Positions 37,823-47,323 of a DNA stretch of 64,000 nt are shown piece after piece. The notes beneath the pieces are model-generated. The model was given only the letters and a program-made list of their open reading frames with translations. It ran no database searches and was not told the origin of the DNA. Made by a program: the position numbers and the translations under genes. Source of the DNA: Chromatiales bacterium (GTDB taxonomy: Bacteria > Pseudomonadota > Gammaproteobacteria > JAGRGH01); the NCBI GenBank assembly GCA_020445605.1, contig JAGRGH010000049.1, positions 186,001 through 250,000 on the forward strand. The letters are read 5' to 3'. Every line of letters begins with the position of its first letter. The first letter of the stretch is position 1.

Positions 37823-39280
37823 CTATACCTTGGCGGCGGCCTCGGCATCGGCGAGGCCTCGTGCCTCGCGGCGTTCGCTTGCGCCGATGGTCAATAGATC
37901 CCACACCAGCAACAGATAACCGGCGAACGTCACCCAGCCGAAGATCTGCCGCCACCACATCGCCTGCGTGAACCAGGGATGATTCTGACCGGCGAAATAA
38001 CCGGCCCAGGTCGACCCTTCAATCGCCCGTTCCACGAATGATTGTTCGTATCCGGCGATGAGCAGCGCGACCGTCATGCCGATCACCCCGATGTTCAGCA
38101 AGGCCAGCGCCCACTTCCATTTCCAGCCGTTGTCGGCGAGTCCGCCGGACATCCAAACATTCCCGCGCCACTGCTGCATCGCAAAGTAGAAGAATGCGAT
38201 GTTGATGGTGGCGTAGGCGCCGAAAAATGCCAGGTGACCATGCGAGGCCGACCACTGCGTGCCGTGGGTGTACAGGTTGATCTGCGGCAGCGTGTGCATG
38301 AAGCCCCAGACCCCCGCGCCAAAGAAATTACCGAACGCGTGGGCGATGAGCCAGGCGAGCGCCGGATGGTTCGCATTCCTGAACTTGTGCACGCCCGAGT
38401 CGTAGACCGCATGCACGACCATCGCGACCAGCGGTATCGGTTCCAGCGCGGAGAAGAACCCGCCGATGCTGAACCAGTATTCCGGCGTGCCGATCCAGAA
38501 GTAGTGATGTCCGAGCCCGAGGATGCCCGAACCGAACATCAGCGCGACTTCGATGTACAGCCAGGTCTGGACGATGCGCCGACGCGCGCCCAGCGTCTTC
38601 ATCAGTCCCCAGGCCATGATGCAGCCGACCAGCACCTCCCAGGTCGCCTCCACCCAGAGGTGGATGACCCACCACCACCAGTACTGATCGATGGAGATGT
38701 TCGGCGTGTAGAACATGCCGGCCAGATACAGGCCGGCCAGGGCGACCAGGTCCAGCGTCAGCACGCCGGAGATGCCGCTGAATCGCCCCTTCATGAACGT
38801 TCCGGCCACGTTATAGAAGAAGACGAGCATGACGACCACGATGCCGATGTCGGCCCAGCGCGGCGCCTCGATGTATTCGCGTCCCTCGTTGATCAGCCAC
38901 AGGGTCTGGTCGGTCCCAGGTCCCCATTGCACGAACAGATACACGAGCACGACCACGGTCACCGCAAGGGTCAGCACCCAGAACGCCAGGTTGCCGAGCG
39001 TGAGTCCCGCGACGTCGGTGCCGCTTTCGTCCTCAATGAACCAGTACACGCAGCCCATGAAGCCGTAGAGCATCCATACCACCATGGCGTTGATGTGCAC
39101 CATGCGGTTGACGTTGAAATCCAGAACGCCGTAGAACAGCTCCGGCCTCAGATACTGCAAGCCGGCCAGCAGCCCGAATACGAGCTGCGCACCAAACAGG
39201 ACGATCGCGACCGTGAAGTATTTGATCGCGAGCCGTTGCCCGCCGTTGAGATTCGCGCTGTCGAGTGTGCCGACGCTCAT
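37823..39280 (-). CDS. norB: Cytochrome-c-dependent nitric oxide reductase, catalytic subunit
   Basis: 485-aa haem-copper-superfamily enzyme reducing 2 NO to N2O. Residue numbers match Pseudomonas NorB: Fe-B ligands H207, H258, H259 with E211, the second-sphere E280, and haem ligands H62, H347 and H349. Twelve membrane helices. Glu211 and Glu280 distinguish it from cbb3 oxidase CcoN. It overlaps norC by 4 nt. norQ and norD, usually needed to activate it, are not adjacent. Confidence 0.94.
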   Translation of the reverse strand: MSVGTLDSANLNGGQRLAIKYFTVAIVLFGAQLVFGLLAGLQYLRPELFYGVLDFNVNRMVHINAMVVWMLYGFMGCVYWFIEDESGTDVAGLTLGNLAFWVLTLAVTVVVLVYLFVQWGPGTDQTLWLINEGREYIEAPRWADIGIVVVMLVFFYNVAGTFMKGRFSGISGVLTLDLVALAGLYLAGMFYTPNISIDQYWWWWVIHLWVEATWEVLVGCIMAWGLMKTLGARRRIVQTWLYIEVALMFGSGILGLGHHYFWIGTPEYWFSIGGFFSALEPIPLVAMVVHAVYDSGVHKFRNANHPALAWLIAHAFGNFFGAGVWGFMHTLPQINLYTHGTQWSASHGHLAFFGAYATINIAFFYFAMQQWRGNVWMSGGLADNGWKWKWALALLNIGVIGMTVALLIAGYEQSFVERAIEGSTWAGYFAGQNHPWFTQAMWWRQIFGWVTFAGYLLLVWDLLTIGASERREARGLADAEAAAKV

Positions 39281-39879
39281 GACTCACCCCCTTGCGCAAT
39301 CGGTTTGAAGTTGTACGGAAAACCATTGGTGTCGATCGCCGACATCCACTTGAGAAACGCCACGATGGCCCGCGCCTCGTCCTCGGTGATCTGCATGTTC
39401 GGCATGCGGCGTCCCGAGCCGAAGGTGCGGGCATTGGTGTCGGGATTCATCAGAAACGCGATCATCAACTGTTCGCGCGCCGCCTCCGCGCCCCAGGCCG
39501 GGTCGAGCCATGCCTTGCTGAGATCGGGCGCGTAATACGCGCCGTTGCCGAGCAGCGTATGGCAGTTCATGCAGTTGCGGCCCTGGATGATCTTCTTGCC
39601 GTAGCTGACGAGGGTTTGTGCCTCGTCCTCGCCGAGTTTCTTGCCGAACAACGGCGCGTCGGCCCCGATGACCGGAACCTGAAAATTGCGTTCGGCATCA
39701 AAGCGGTAATCGATGCGCTGGTTGATCACGCTGTAGGCCGGAACCCGCTCGCTGCCGGCCTGAATCTTCGCGAGCGTGTCGTAGGTCAATACGATCAGGA
39801 TCACCGCCATCAGCGCGGTGACCCAGATCGCGATTTTTTTCCAGAAGCCTTCGCCGGCCCACCACGGGGTGTCGCTCAT
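39277..39879 (-). CDS. norC: Nitric oxide reductase cytochrome c subunit
   Basis: 200 aa from ATG 39879 (GAGGAG upstream). One N-terminal membrane anchor (IAIWVTALMAVILIVLTY) and a periplasmic haem c domain with CMNCH at 103-107 and the axial Met in RRMPNMQIT. It passes electrons from soluble cytochromes to NorB. Coupled by 4-nt overlaps to norB downstream and the small membrane protein upstream. Confidence 0.93.
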   Translation of the reverse strand: MSDTPWWAGEGFWKKIAIWVTALMAVILIVLTYDTLAKIQAGSERVPAYSVINQRIDYRFDAERNFQVPVIGADAPLFGKKLGEDEAQTLVSYGKKIIQGRNCMNCHTLLGNGAYYAPDLSKAWLDPAWGAEAAREQLMIAFLMNPDTNARTFGSGRRMPNMQITEDEARAIVAFLKWMSAIDTNGFPYNFKPIAQGGES

Positions 39880-40226
39880 GGGGAACTCCTCATCAGGTGT
39901 TCGTGTTCTGCGTCGTCGTTTCCATCGGCTGCATGCCGGTGCGTGCCTTCGCACAAATGCCATATGCCATGCGGCGCGAGCAGATAGCCGATCAGCATCA
40001 CGCTTACGACCGCGGCCCAGAATCCGGACAGGTGCATCGTCCAGCCGATGACGGCGACGGCGCCGACCAGCCCCGCATAGCTGAGATAGGCGAACGGCAT
40101 CAGGCGTGGTACGCGATGCACACGCGCGTATGCGAACAGCAATGCATACAAAGCGCCCATGACGATCACCATGGCGCTGGCGAAGAATGTGATGACAAAG
40201 TTTTCCAGCGCGACCGGCTCGATCAC
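39876..40226 (-). CDS. Small three-helix membrane protein heading the nor operon
   Basis: 116 aa from GTG 40226, chosen because a strong GGAGGAGG stands 10 nt upstream. Three hydrophobic helices (FVITFFASAMVIVMGALYALLFAY; YLSYAGLVGAVAVIGWTMHL; FWAAVVSVMLIGYLLAP) and a His/Asp-rich tail (CEGTHRHAADGNDDAEHEH). No family recognised. Its tight coupling to norC suggests a role in NOR assembly, iron supply or electron transfer (inference). Confidence 0.75.
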   Translation of the reverse strand: MIEPVALENFVITFFASAMVIVMGALYALLFAYARVHRVPRLMPFAYLSYAGLVGAVAVIGWTMHLSGFWAAVVSVMLIGYLLAPHGIWHLCEGTHRHAADGNDDAEHEHLMRSSP

Positions 40227-40316
40227 GGGCTGGCGCCTCCTCCAGTACAGACTTTGTTCGAGAGCCTCTGACGTGCCCCTGGAGGGAAAGCCTAGGTGCG
40301 CCCCGGTGGCGCATCC

Positions 40317-40330
40317 TTGATTCGCATCAA
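40317..40330. promoter_or_regulatory. FNR/DNR box of the nor operon
   Basis: TTGATTCGCATCAA, a perfect match to TTGAT-N4-ATCAA, 91 bp before the first nor-operon start, a suitable place for a class II activator. A weaker site TTGATCCAAGTCAG follows at 40347-40360, 30 bp away. Confidence 0.75.
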
Positions 40331-40413
40331 GACCACCGTGGTGGGATTGATCCAAGTCAGGCCGAGACCGAATGCATCGGCTCCCGGGCGGTTGGACCGG
40401 AACTAGCGAACAC

Positions 40414-42885
40414 TCACACGGGGAGGGTCGCGGGCGTCACGGGCGATGTGGACGTGCGTGGTGACTGGCGTTGCAGTCGCACCGCGTTTGCGATGACGAC
40501 CAGCGAAGAGAGCGACATGCCCAGCGCCGCCAGCCAGGGGCTAACCAGTCCAGCCGCGGCAGCCGGCAGCATCAGCAGGTTGTAGCCCAGCGCCCAGGCT
40601 AGGTTCTGACGAATCACGCGTTCGGCGCGCCGGGCGATCCCGATGCTCTCTGACAGACTTTCGAGCCCGAGTCCCATCTGGATCGCATCCGCCGAGACTG
40701 CGGCCAGCTGCGTGCCGCTGCCCATGGCGATGGAACCATGGGCACGTGCCAGTGCCGGCGCATCGTTCACCCCGTCGCCGACCATGATCGTGACGGCGCC
40801 GGCCCGGGTCAGGCGGTCGACGTGTTCGAGCTTGGCCTGCGGCGTCAGCCCGCCGTACACCTCGTCGATGCCCAGCGCCGCGCCGAGCGCCTCGGCGACC
40901 GCCGGAGCGTCCCCGCTGAGCATGACCGTGCGCAGGCGGTGCGCGCGCAGCGCGTCGATCAGCGCCGTGGCGCCGGGGCGCGGGGCGTCGTCGAAGCGAA
41001 ATCGCGCCACGACGCCGTTGCCGTCGGCAAGGATCGCCTCGGTATGGCCGCCGTCGGCGTTCGATGGAACACCGCCACCAAGCCCCTGTGCATCCAGCCA
41101 CGTCGCCGCGCCGAGCCAGTAGCGCACACCGTCCACCTGCCCCGAGATTCCGGCGCCCGGCTGGTTGTGCCGCTCAGTCACGGCGAGCGCCGCCCCTTGT
41201 CCGGCAGCCTCAACGATCGCCCGGGCCAGCGGGTGTTCGGAACCGCGTTCCAGCGCCGCGGCGATCGCCGTTGCGCGTGCGCAGTCAACCCCGGCCCGCG
41301 GCACGTCGACATCGATGAGTCGCGGCCGCCCGCGGGTGAGCGTGCCGGTCTTGTCGAAGACGATCGTGTCGGCGCGGGCCAGGGTCTCCAGCAGGCTCGG
41401 GTTCTTGACCAGAAAGCCGGCCGTCGTCAGGCGTCCGATCGCCGCCGTGACGGCCGCCGGCGTGGCCAGCGACAGCGCGCAGGGACAGGCGACGACCAGA
41501 ACGGAAACGGTGACGGCCAGCCAGCGTTCCGGATCGATCCTGAGCCATACGAACGCGACCACCGCGGCCACGGCCACCAGCCCGAACACAAACCAGCCGG
41601 CGATCCGGTCCGCCAGCAGGGCCACCGCGGGGCGTGCATTCTGCGCCTGTTCGAGCATGCGCTGGATGCCGGCCAGAACCGTTTCGTGCCCGGCCCGCTC
41701 GACACCGATGACCAGCGGCTGATCGACGTTGACGCTGCCGGCCACGACCGGGTCGCCGGGCCGCTTGGCCACCGGGCGCGACTCGCCGGTCAGCAGAGAT
41801 TCGTCGACGGCCGAGGCCCCTTCGATCACCCGCCCGTCCGCCGGCAGGGTCGCCCCGGGGCGAATCCGCACGCGGTCGCCCGGCGCGAGTCGCCCCGCGG
41901 CCACGTCGGATTCCGTGCCATCGGCGGCGATCCGGGTGGCGATCATCGGCCGTGCGTACAGCAACCCCTCCCCGGCCTCGATCGAGCGCTTGCGCGCGGC
42001 GAGTTCCAGGTAGCGGGCGCCCAGCAGAAAGAACGTGAACATTGCGACGGAGTCGAAATAGACCGCGCCCTCGCCGCGCCAGGTGTGCCAGACGCTGGCG
42101 GTAAACGCGAGCGCAATGCCCAACGCCACGGGAACATCCATGCCCGCGCGTGCATTGCGCAGGTCCGTGATCGCGCGTTCGAAGAACGGCCGTGCCGAGA
42201 TCAGCAGCACCGGCAGGGTCAGCAGCAGACTGATCCAGGTCATCAGGCCGCGCAGGCCGGGGTCGATGCCCCAGAAATCGCCGCCATACAGACCGATTGC
42301 CAGCATCATCACCTGCATGCCGAACACACCGGCCACACCGAGGCGGCGCAGCTGGGCGCGGCGCTCGTTTTCCAACAGCGCCTGCTGGTGTTCGGGATCG
42401 TAGGGATGGGCGCGATAGCCGATGCGCTCGATTGCGGCGAGGATCTCGCTCAGGCGAATGCGCGTGGGGTCCCAGCGCACCCGCGCGCGATGGGTCGCGT
42501 AGTTCACGCTGACGGCGGTCACGCCCGGCAGGGCCATGACGTGCCGTTCGTTCAGCCACACGCAGGCCGCGCAGGTGATGCCTTCCAGGATCAGTGCCGC
42601 CTCCCGCTCGCCCGCGCCCGGGGCGCTTACGAAGCTGCGCTGTACCTCGGCATCGTCGTAGGCCAGCAGCTCGCGCAGGTGTTCGGGAACGATCTCGGCG
42701 GCGGTCGCCGCCGGGCCGCTCCGGCGCCGGTAGTAATCGCTCATGCCGGCATCGACGATCGCGCGCGCCACCGCCTGGCAGCCGGCGCAGCACATCGGCT
42801 GCGCGACGCCGGCGATGGTCGCGGTCAGGTCGAGGCCCGCCGGAACCGGCTCGCCGCAGTGATAACAGGTCGATGGCGTGGCCAT
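40414..42885 (-). CDS. ccoI: Copper-translocating P-type ATPase for cbb3 oxidase assembly
   Basis: 823 aa from ATG 42885 (an upstream in-frame ATG at 42912 lies in the promoter region). N-terminal Cys-rich segment (CYHCGEPVP; MCCAGC) and a heavy-metal-associated domain (GITCAACVW), eight membrane helices with the CPC ion site (VVACPCALSLATP), phosphorylation motif DKTGTLTRG, SEHPLA and GDGVNDAPALA. The Cys-rich N-terminus marks the FixI/CcoI subgroup, which delivers copper for CcoN. Divergent from the cco operon across an FNR-type site. Confidence 0.92.
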   Translation of the reverse strand: MATPSTCYHCGEPVPAGLDLTATIAGVAQPMCCAGCQAVARAIVDAGMSDYYRRRSGPAATAAEIVPEHLRELLAYDDAEVQRSFVSAPGAGEREAALILEGITCAACVWLNERHVMALPGVTAVSVNYATHRARVRWDPTRIRLSEILAAIERIGYRAHPYDPEHQQALLENERRAQLRRLGVAGVFGMQVMMLAIGLYGGDFWGIDPGLRGLMTWISLLLTLPVLLISARPFFERAITDLRNARAGMDVPVALGIALAFTASVWHTWRGEGAVYFDSVAMFTFFLLGARYLELAARKRSIEAGEGLLYARPMIATRIAADGTESDVAAGRLAPGDRVRIRPGATLPADGRVIEGASAVDESLLTGESRPVAKRPGDPVVAGSVNVDQPLVIGVERAGHETVLAGIQRMLEQAQNARPAVALLADRIAGWFVFGLVAVAAVVAFVWLRIDPERWLAVTVSVLVVACPCALSLATPAAVTAAIGRLTTAGFLVKNPSLLETLARADTIVFDKTGTLTRGRPRLIDVDVPRAGVDCARATAIAAALERGSEHPLARAIVEAAGQGAALAVTERHNQPGAGISGQVDGVRYWLGAATWLDAQGLGGGVPSNADGGHTEAILADGNGVVARFRFDDAPRPGATALIDALRAHRLRTVMLSGDAPAVAEALGAALGIDEVYGGLTPQAKLEHVDRLTRAGAVTIMVGDGVNDAPALARAHGSIAMGSGTQLAAVSADAIQMGLGLESLSESIGIARRAERVIRQNLAWALGYNLLMLPAAAAGLVSPWLAALGMSLSSLVVIANAVRLQRQSPRTSTSPVTPATLPV

Positions 42886-42919
42886 ACTCTCAATACATCC
42901 GAATATTACCAATCGTTAA

Positions 42920-42933
42920 TTGACACAGGTCAA
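42920..42933. promoter_or_regulatory. FNR/ANR-type site between ccoI and the cco operon
   Basis: TTGACACAGGTCAA, centred 41.5 bp upstream of the ccoI ATG and 87 bp upstream of the Yip1 gene. Typical of microaerobic control of cbb3 genes. Confidence 0.65.
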
Positions 42934-43013
42934 TTTCAATCTGTTATGTTGACTGTATCTTTGCGCCAGATTAACCGCGCGCAACAACGCAACGCATCAG
43001 AATTGGGGGGTAC

Positions 43014-43616
43014 ATGGTCCTAAACCACGTTCTGGGTCTGTTTACAAATCCCCGCGCCGAATGGCAGCGCATTCGTGACACCGAATGCACCGTCAGCCAG
43101 TGCATCATGGGACACGTGCTGATCCTCGCGGCCATTCCGCCGATCGCCGGATATATCGGCACCACGCAGGTCGGCTGGACGATCGGCGCCGGCGACCCGG
43201 TCAAGCTCTCCAACACCAGCGCCGGCATGATCGCGATCGCGTATTTCCTCGCGATGGTCATCGGCGTGATGGTCATGGGACGCATGATCGCCTGGATGGC
43301 CGAGACCTACGACGTTAAGGTTGGCTTCAATCGCGCCCTCGCGCTGGCCGCCTACACGGCCACCCCGATCTTCCTGGTCGGCATCTTCCAGCTCTACCCC
43401 GCACTGTGGCTCAACTTCCTGGTCGGGCTGCCGGCGCTCGCCTACGTCGTGTTCCTGCTCTACATGGGCGTGCCGGTGATGATGGAGATTCCGGCGGAAC
43501 GCGGGTTTCTGATGTCCAGCGCGATTCTCGCCGTGGGCTTGGTCGGCCTGGTGTCGTTGCTGGCCGCCACCGCGATCCTCTGGGGTCTCGGCTTCGCTCC
43601 CGCGTTTACGAACTGA
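43014..43616 (+). CDS. Yip1-family membrane protein at the head of the cco operon
   Basis: 200 aa, about five membrane helices (CIMGHVLILAAIPPIAGYIG; MIAIAYFLAMVIGVMVMG; LALAAYTATPIFLVGIF; LVGLPALAYVVFLLYMGV; SSAILAVGLVGLVSLLAAT). The N-terminal LGLFTNPRAEWQRIRD is typical of bacterial Yip1/DUF1282 proteins. RBS GGGGGG. Function unknown; its place between the FNR-type site and ccoN suggests shared oxygen control. Confidence 0.8.
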   Translation: MVLNHVLGLFTNPRAEWQRIRDTECTVSQCIMGHVLILAAIPPIAGYIGTTQVGWTIGAGDPVKLSNTSAGMIAIAYFLAMVIGVMVMGRMIAWMAETYDVKVGFNRALALAAYTATPIFLVGIFQLYPALWLNFLVGLPALAYVVFLLYMGVPVMMEIPAERGFLMSSAILAVGLVGLVSLLAATAILWGLGFAPAFTN

Positions 43617-43621
43617 GCCGT

Positions 43622-43658
43622 CCGGACCGCCGCCGCAACACACGGCGGGACGGTCCGG
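43622..43658 (+). promoter_or_regulatory. Strong hairpin between the Yip1 gene and ccoN
   Basis: CCGGACCG + CCGCCG pairs with CGGCGG + CGGTCCGG across a 7-nt loop with a 2-nt bulge. No T-run follows immediately, so it may act as a processing or stability element setting ccoN mRNA levels rather than a terminator. Confidence 0.55.
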
Positions 43659-43708
43659 GTGACGACAGCCTTTCTGGTCTTTATGAACGTTAAGCTCCGA
43701 GGTACGGC

Positions 43709-45124
43709 ATGGCCGAAGCAATGACATATAACGACAAAGTCGTGCGCCAGTTCGCGATCATGACGCTGGTGTGGGGCATCGTCGGCATGGCGGTCGGCGT
43801 CTTCATCGCGGCCCAGATGGTCTGGCCGGCGTTGAACTTCGATCTTCCGTGGTTCAGTTTCGGACGCCTGCGTCCCCTGCACACAAACGCCGTCATTTTT
43901 GCGTTTGGCGGGTCGGCGCTGTTCGCGACGTCCTACTACATCGTGCAGCGCACCTGCCATGTCCCGCTCTTCGCGGGCGGGCTCGCGGCGTTCACGTTCT
44001 GGGGCTGGCAGCTCATCATCGTGCTCGCGGCTGTCTCGCTGCCGCTCGGAATCACGACTTCCAAGGAATACGCCGAGCTGGAATGGCCGATCGACCTGCT
44101 GATCACAATCGTCTGGGTGTCCTATGCGATTGTCTTTTTCGGCACGATTGCGAAGCGCCGCGTCGAGCACATCTACGTCGCGAATTGGTTCTTCGGCGGA
44201 TTCATCGTCGTCGTGGCCATGCTGCATGTCGTCAACAGCGCTGCGATCCCGGTCAACTGGCTGAAATCGTATTCGGTCTATGCCGGGGTCCAGGACGCCA
44301 TGGTGCAGTGGTGGTACGGCCATAACGCGGTGGGCTTCTTCCTGACCGCCGGCTTCCTCGGCATGATGTATTACCTGATTCCCAAGCAGGCCGATCGCCC
44401 GGTGTATTCGTATCGCCTGTCGGTCGTGCACTTCTGGGCGCTGGTATTCACCTACATCTGGGCCGGCCCGCATCATCTGCTGTACACCGCGCTGCCGAAC
44501 TGGGCGCAGTCGCTGGGCATGGTGATGTCGCTGGTGCTGCTCGCACCAAGCTGGGGCGGCATGATCAACGGCATCATGACCCTGTCCGGCGCATGGGAAA
44601 AACTGCGCAAGGACCCGATCCTGAAGTTCCTGATCGTGTCGGTTTCCTTCTACGGCATGGCGACGTTCGAGGGCCCGATGATGTCCATCAAGACGGTCAA
44701 CTCGCTGTCGCACTACACCGACTGGACGATCGGGCACGTACATGCCGGCGCACTGGGCTGGAACGGGTTTATCTCGATTGGCGCCCTGTACTACCTGATT
44801 CCAAAGCTGTTCAACAAGCCTTTGTACTCGATGAAACTCGTCGAGACGCACTTCTGGATCGGCACCATCGGCATCGTGCTGTACATCTCGGCGATGTGGA
44901 TTTCCGGGATCATGCAGGGCCTGATGTGGCGCGCCGTGAACGAGGACGGCACACTGACCTACAGCTTCGTGGAAAGCGTCCAGGCCATGCACCCGTTCTA
45001 TCTGATCCGGTTTGTGGGCGGCGCGATCTTCGTCATCGGCCTGCTGCTGATGGCCTACAACGTCGTGAAGACGATTCGCGGTTCGAAACCCGTGCCGGTC
45101 GCCGTCCCGGCTCCGGCGCACTGA
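43709..45124 (+). CDS. ccoN: cbb3-type cytochrome c oxidase catalytic subunit
   Basis: 471-aa haem-copper oxidase subunit I with twelve helices. Haem and copper ligands visible: H58, H205, H255, H256, H343 and H345. It reduces O2 with high affinity and pumps protons. Start ATG 43709, 10 bp before ccoO at the other end. Lacks the NorB-type Glu at the active centre. Confidence 0.96.
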   Translation: MAEAMTYNDKVVRQFAIMTLVWGIVGMAVGVFIAAQMVWPALNFDLPWFSFGRLRPLHTNAVIFAFGGSALFATSYYIVQRTCHVPLFAGGLAAFTFWGWQLIIVLAAVSLPLGITTSKEYAELEWPIDLLITIVWVSYAIVFFGTIAKRRVEHIYVANWFFGGFIVVVAMLHVVNSAAIPVNWLKSYSVYAGVQDAMVQWWYGHNAVGFFLTAGFLGMMYYLIPKQADRPVYSYRLSVVHFWALVFTYIWAGPHHLLYTALPNWAQSLGMVMSLVLLAPSWGGMINGIMTLSGAWEKLRKDPILKFLIVSVSFYGMATFEGPMMSIKTVNSLSHYTDWTIGHVHAGALGWNGFISIGALYYLIPKLFNKPLYSMKLVETHFWIGTIGIVLYISAMWISGIMQGLMWRAVNEDGTLTYSFVESVQAMHPFYLIRFVGGAIFVIGLLLMAYNVVKTIRGSKPVPVAVPAPAH

Positions 45125-45134
45125 GGGGCGGTCC

Positions 45135-45746
45135 ATGGGCATTCAAGCAAAAGTTGAAAAGAACACGGGCCTGCTCCTGATCCTGTCGCTGCTGGTCGCA
45201 GCGGTCGGTGGCGTGGTCCAGATCGTTCCGCTGTTTTTCCAGCACTCGACGACGGAGCCTGTTGAGGGACTGAAACCCTACTCGGCTCTGCAACTGACCG
45301 GCCGCGACATCTATATCCGCGAGGGCTGCTACACCTGTCATTCGCAGATGATCCGGCCGTTCCGGGCGGAGACCGAACGCTACGGGCATTACTCGGTCGC
45401 CGGCGAGTTTGTCTATGACCGTCCGTTCCAGTGGGGCTCCAAGCGCACGGGTCCGGATCTGCACCGGGTCGGTGGTCGCTACTCAGACGACTGGCATCGG
45501 GTTCACATGATCAACCCGCGGGACGTTGTTCCGGAGTCGGTCATGCCGGGCTACCCGTGGCTGGAAACCACGCCGGCAGACGACGGCAGCATCCAGGACA
45601 AGATGCGCACGCTGAACCTGTTGGGTCACGGCTATACCGACGCCGAGATCGCCGCTGCCCCCGGTGACCTGGAAGGCAAGACCGAGATGGACGCGATGAT
45701 CGCGTACCTGCAGGGTCTGGGCACCGCGGTGAAGACGCGTCGCTGA
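45135..45746 (+). CDS. ccoO: cbb3 oxidase mono-haem subunit
   Basis: 203 aa: N-terminal anchor ([23 protein letters not shown]), haem motif CYTCH at 65-69 and the axial Met in ESVMPGYPW. Passes electrons from CcoP to CcoN. Confidence 0.96.
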   Translation: MGIQAKVEKNTGLLLILSLLVAAVGGVVQIVPLFFQHSTTEPVEGLKPYSALQLTGRDIYIREGCYTCHSQMIRPFRAETERYGHYSVAGEFVYDRPFQWGSKRTGPDLHRVGGRYSDDWHRVHMINPRDVVPESVMPGYPWLETTPADDGSIQDKMRTLNLLGHGYTDAEIAAAPGDLEGKTEMDAMIAYLQGLGTAVKTRR

Positions 45747-45759
45747 AGCGGCCCGCCCA

Positions 45760-45894
45760 ATGTTCGAACAGTTTCACAGCGTGTGGACCGTGGTGATGCT
45801 CATCACGTTCATCGGAATCGTGTTCTGGGCGTTCAGTCGCCGACGCAAGCAGGATTTCGACAAGGCCGCGCGAATTCCGTTCGAAGACGACTGA
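45760..45894 (+). CDS. ccoQ: cbb3 oxidase small subunit
   Basis: 44 aa, one membrane helix (WTVVMLITFIGIVFWAFS) followed by RRRKQDFDKAARIPFEDD, the standard CcoQ ending. It lies between ccoO and ccoP. CcoQ stabilises the oxidase complex. Confidence 0.92.
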   Translation: MFEQFHSVWTVVMLITFIGIVFWAFSRRRKQDFDKAARIPFEDD

Positions 45895-45936
45895 CTTTAA
45901 CGGCCCGACTGCACCCTTGATCAGGGGAGAATTTCC

Positions 45937-46857
45937 GTGTCTGACTTTACAAGCGATTTCTGGAACTGGTTCATCGCCGGCGTCACCATCGTTTCCTTCA
46001 TCTGGCTGATCTACCTGCTCATTTCGCAGTCGAAGGTCAAGGGGCCGAAAGGCGGTGGCCAGGCTGAGGATATGGGCCACGTCTGGGACGAGGATCTGCG
46101 CGAACTGAACACGCCGCTGCCGAAATGGTGGCTGAACATGTTCTACATCACGATCGTGTTCGGCGTGGTGTACCTCGTGCTGTATCCGGGGCTCGGCACC
46201 TTCGCCGGTGTGCTCGGCTGGACGCAGGAATCGCAGTATCAGGAAGAACTGGCCGACGCGAAGGCCGAATTCGGCCCGGTGTTCGAGCGCTTCACCAAAA
46301 CCCCGCTCGGCCAGCTTGCAAAAGACCCCGCCGCGCAGAAGGCCGGCGCGCGCCTGTACGCCTCGTATTGCGCGGTCTGCCACGGTTCTGACGCGCGCGG
46401 TGCAACGGGATTCCCGAACCTGCGCGATGCCGACTGGCTGTATGGCAGCGACGGCGAGGCGATCCGGACCAGCATCGGCGCGGGCCGCGACGGCGTCATG
46501 CCCGCCTGGGAAGGCGCGCTTGGCGGCGCCGAAGGCGTTGATCAGGTGACGGCTTATCTGCTGACCCTTTCCGGCCGCAAGCCGCAGGGCGAACTGGCCA
46601 ATGCGGACGTCACGCAGGGTCAGATGAAATACGGCATGTTCTGCGCGGGCTGTCACCTGCCCGACGGCTCGGGCAACGCCGCACTGGGCGCGCCGAACCT
46701 GGCCGACGACGTGTGGCTGTATGGTGGTTCGGTCCGGGCGATTCGTGAATCGATCGCCAAGGGACGCGCCGGACGCATGCCGGCGCACAACGAGTTTCTC
46801 GGTACCGACAAGGTCCACGTCCTGAGCGCGTACGTTCTGTCGCTGTCGCAGAAGTGA
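45937..46857 (+). CDS. ccoP: cbb3 oxidase di-haem subunit
   Basis: 306 aa from GTG 45937 (AGGGGAG upstream). Two N-terminal membrane helices, the linker PLPKWWLNMFYIT typical of CcoP, then two haem c domains with CAVCH and CAGCH. Entry point for electrons from soluble cytochrome c. Confidence 0.95.
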   Translation: MSDFTSDFWNWFIAGVTIVSFIWLIYLLISQSKVKGPKGGGQAEDMGHVWDEDLRELNTPLPKWWLNMFYITIVFGVVYLVLYPGLGTFAGVLGWTQESQYQEELADAKAEFGPVFERFTKTPLGQLAKDPAAQKAGARLYASYCAVCHGSDARGATGFPNLRDADWLYGSDGEAIRTSIGAGRDGVMPAWEGALGGAEGVDQVTAYLLTLSGRKPQGELANADVTQGQMKYGMFCAGCHLPDGSGNAALGAPNLADDVWLYGGSVRAIRESIAKGRAGRMPAHNEFLGTDKVHVLSAYVLSLSQK

Positions 46858-47135
46858 TGGACCGCTCGGTTCCCGTCCGTTGTGGCGGAACGCCGGCCCT
46901 CACCACACAGCTGGTTGCCGCCGTGCTCTGGCCATCGTTTCTGGTGGCCGGCGCGGCGACCGGGCTGTTTTTCACGCTGTTCGATCCGCAGATCATGTTC
47001 GCGGATTACGACATCTCGCGCCTCGGAGCTTATAGCCTGGGATTTTTCGCGTTCTGGCTGATCGCGGCCCTCTCCTGCGCCGGTGCGATCTATTTCGCCC
47101 GACCCTGCCCGGGTCCGCAGCGGCGCGGTCGCTGA
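46857..47135 (+). CDS. Small two-helix membrane protein after ccoP
   Basis: 92 aa from ATG 46857, overlapping the ccoP stop (GTG 46854 is an alternative). Two hydrophobic helices (LVAAVLWPSFLVAGAATGLFFTLF; LGAYSLGFFAFWLIAALSCAGAIYF) and a Pro/Arg tail. No family recognised; position suggests a cbb3 assembly or accessory factor (inference). Confidence 0.7.
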   Translation: MDRSVPVRCGGTPALTTQLVAAVLWPSFLVAGAATGLFFTLFDPQIMFADYDISRLGAYSLGFFAFWLIAALSCAGAIYFARPCPGPQRRGR

Positions 47136-47323
47136 GCCAATCGCCGGTCGCCGGTGGCCGTCGGCGAGCGCCGACGGCAGGCCTTCGCATCTCACCATGC
47201 GGTCGCAATCCGACAGTGCTACTGTCTGGCCCTGAAATGCGTTCGTTTGCCGTACGATCGTAGCCGATCGGTACTGGCCCGCCCGGCACTAGTGTCCTGA
47301 ACGAATCTGAAGAGTCCGGCACG

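Noticed and set aside
40738-43023. 761-aa plus-strand frame opposite ccoI
   Set aside because: Composition of a shadow frame; covers the ccoI promoter and the FNR-type site.
43460-45142. 560-aa minus-strand frame opposite ccoN
   Set aside because: No motif and antisense to an unmistakable ccoN.
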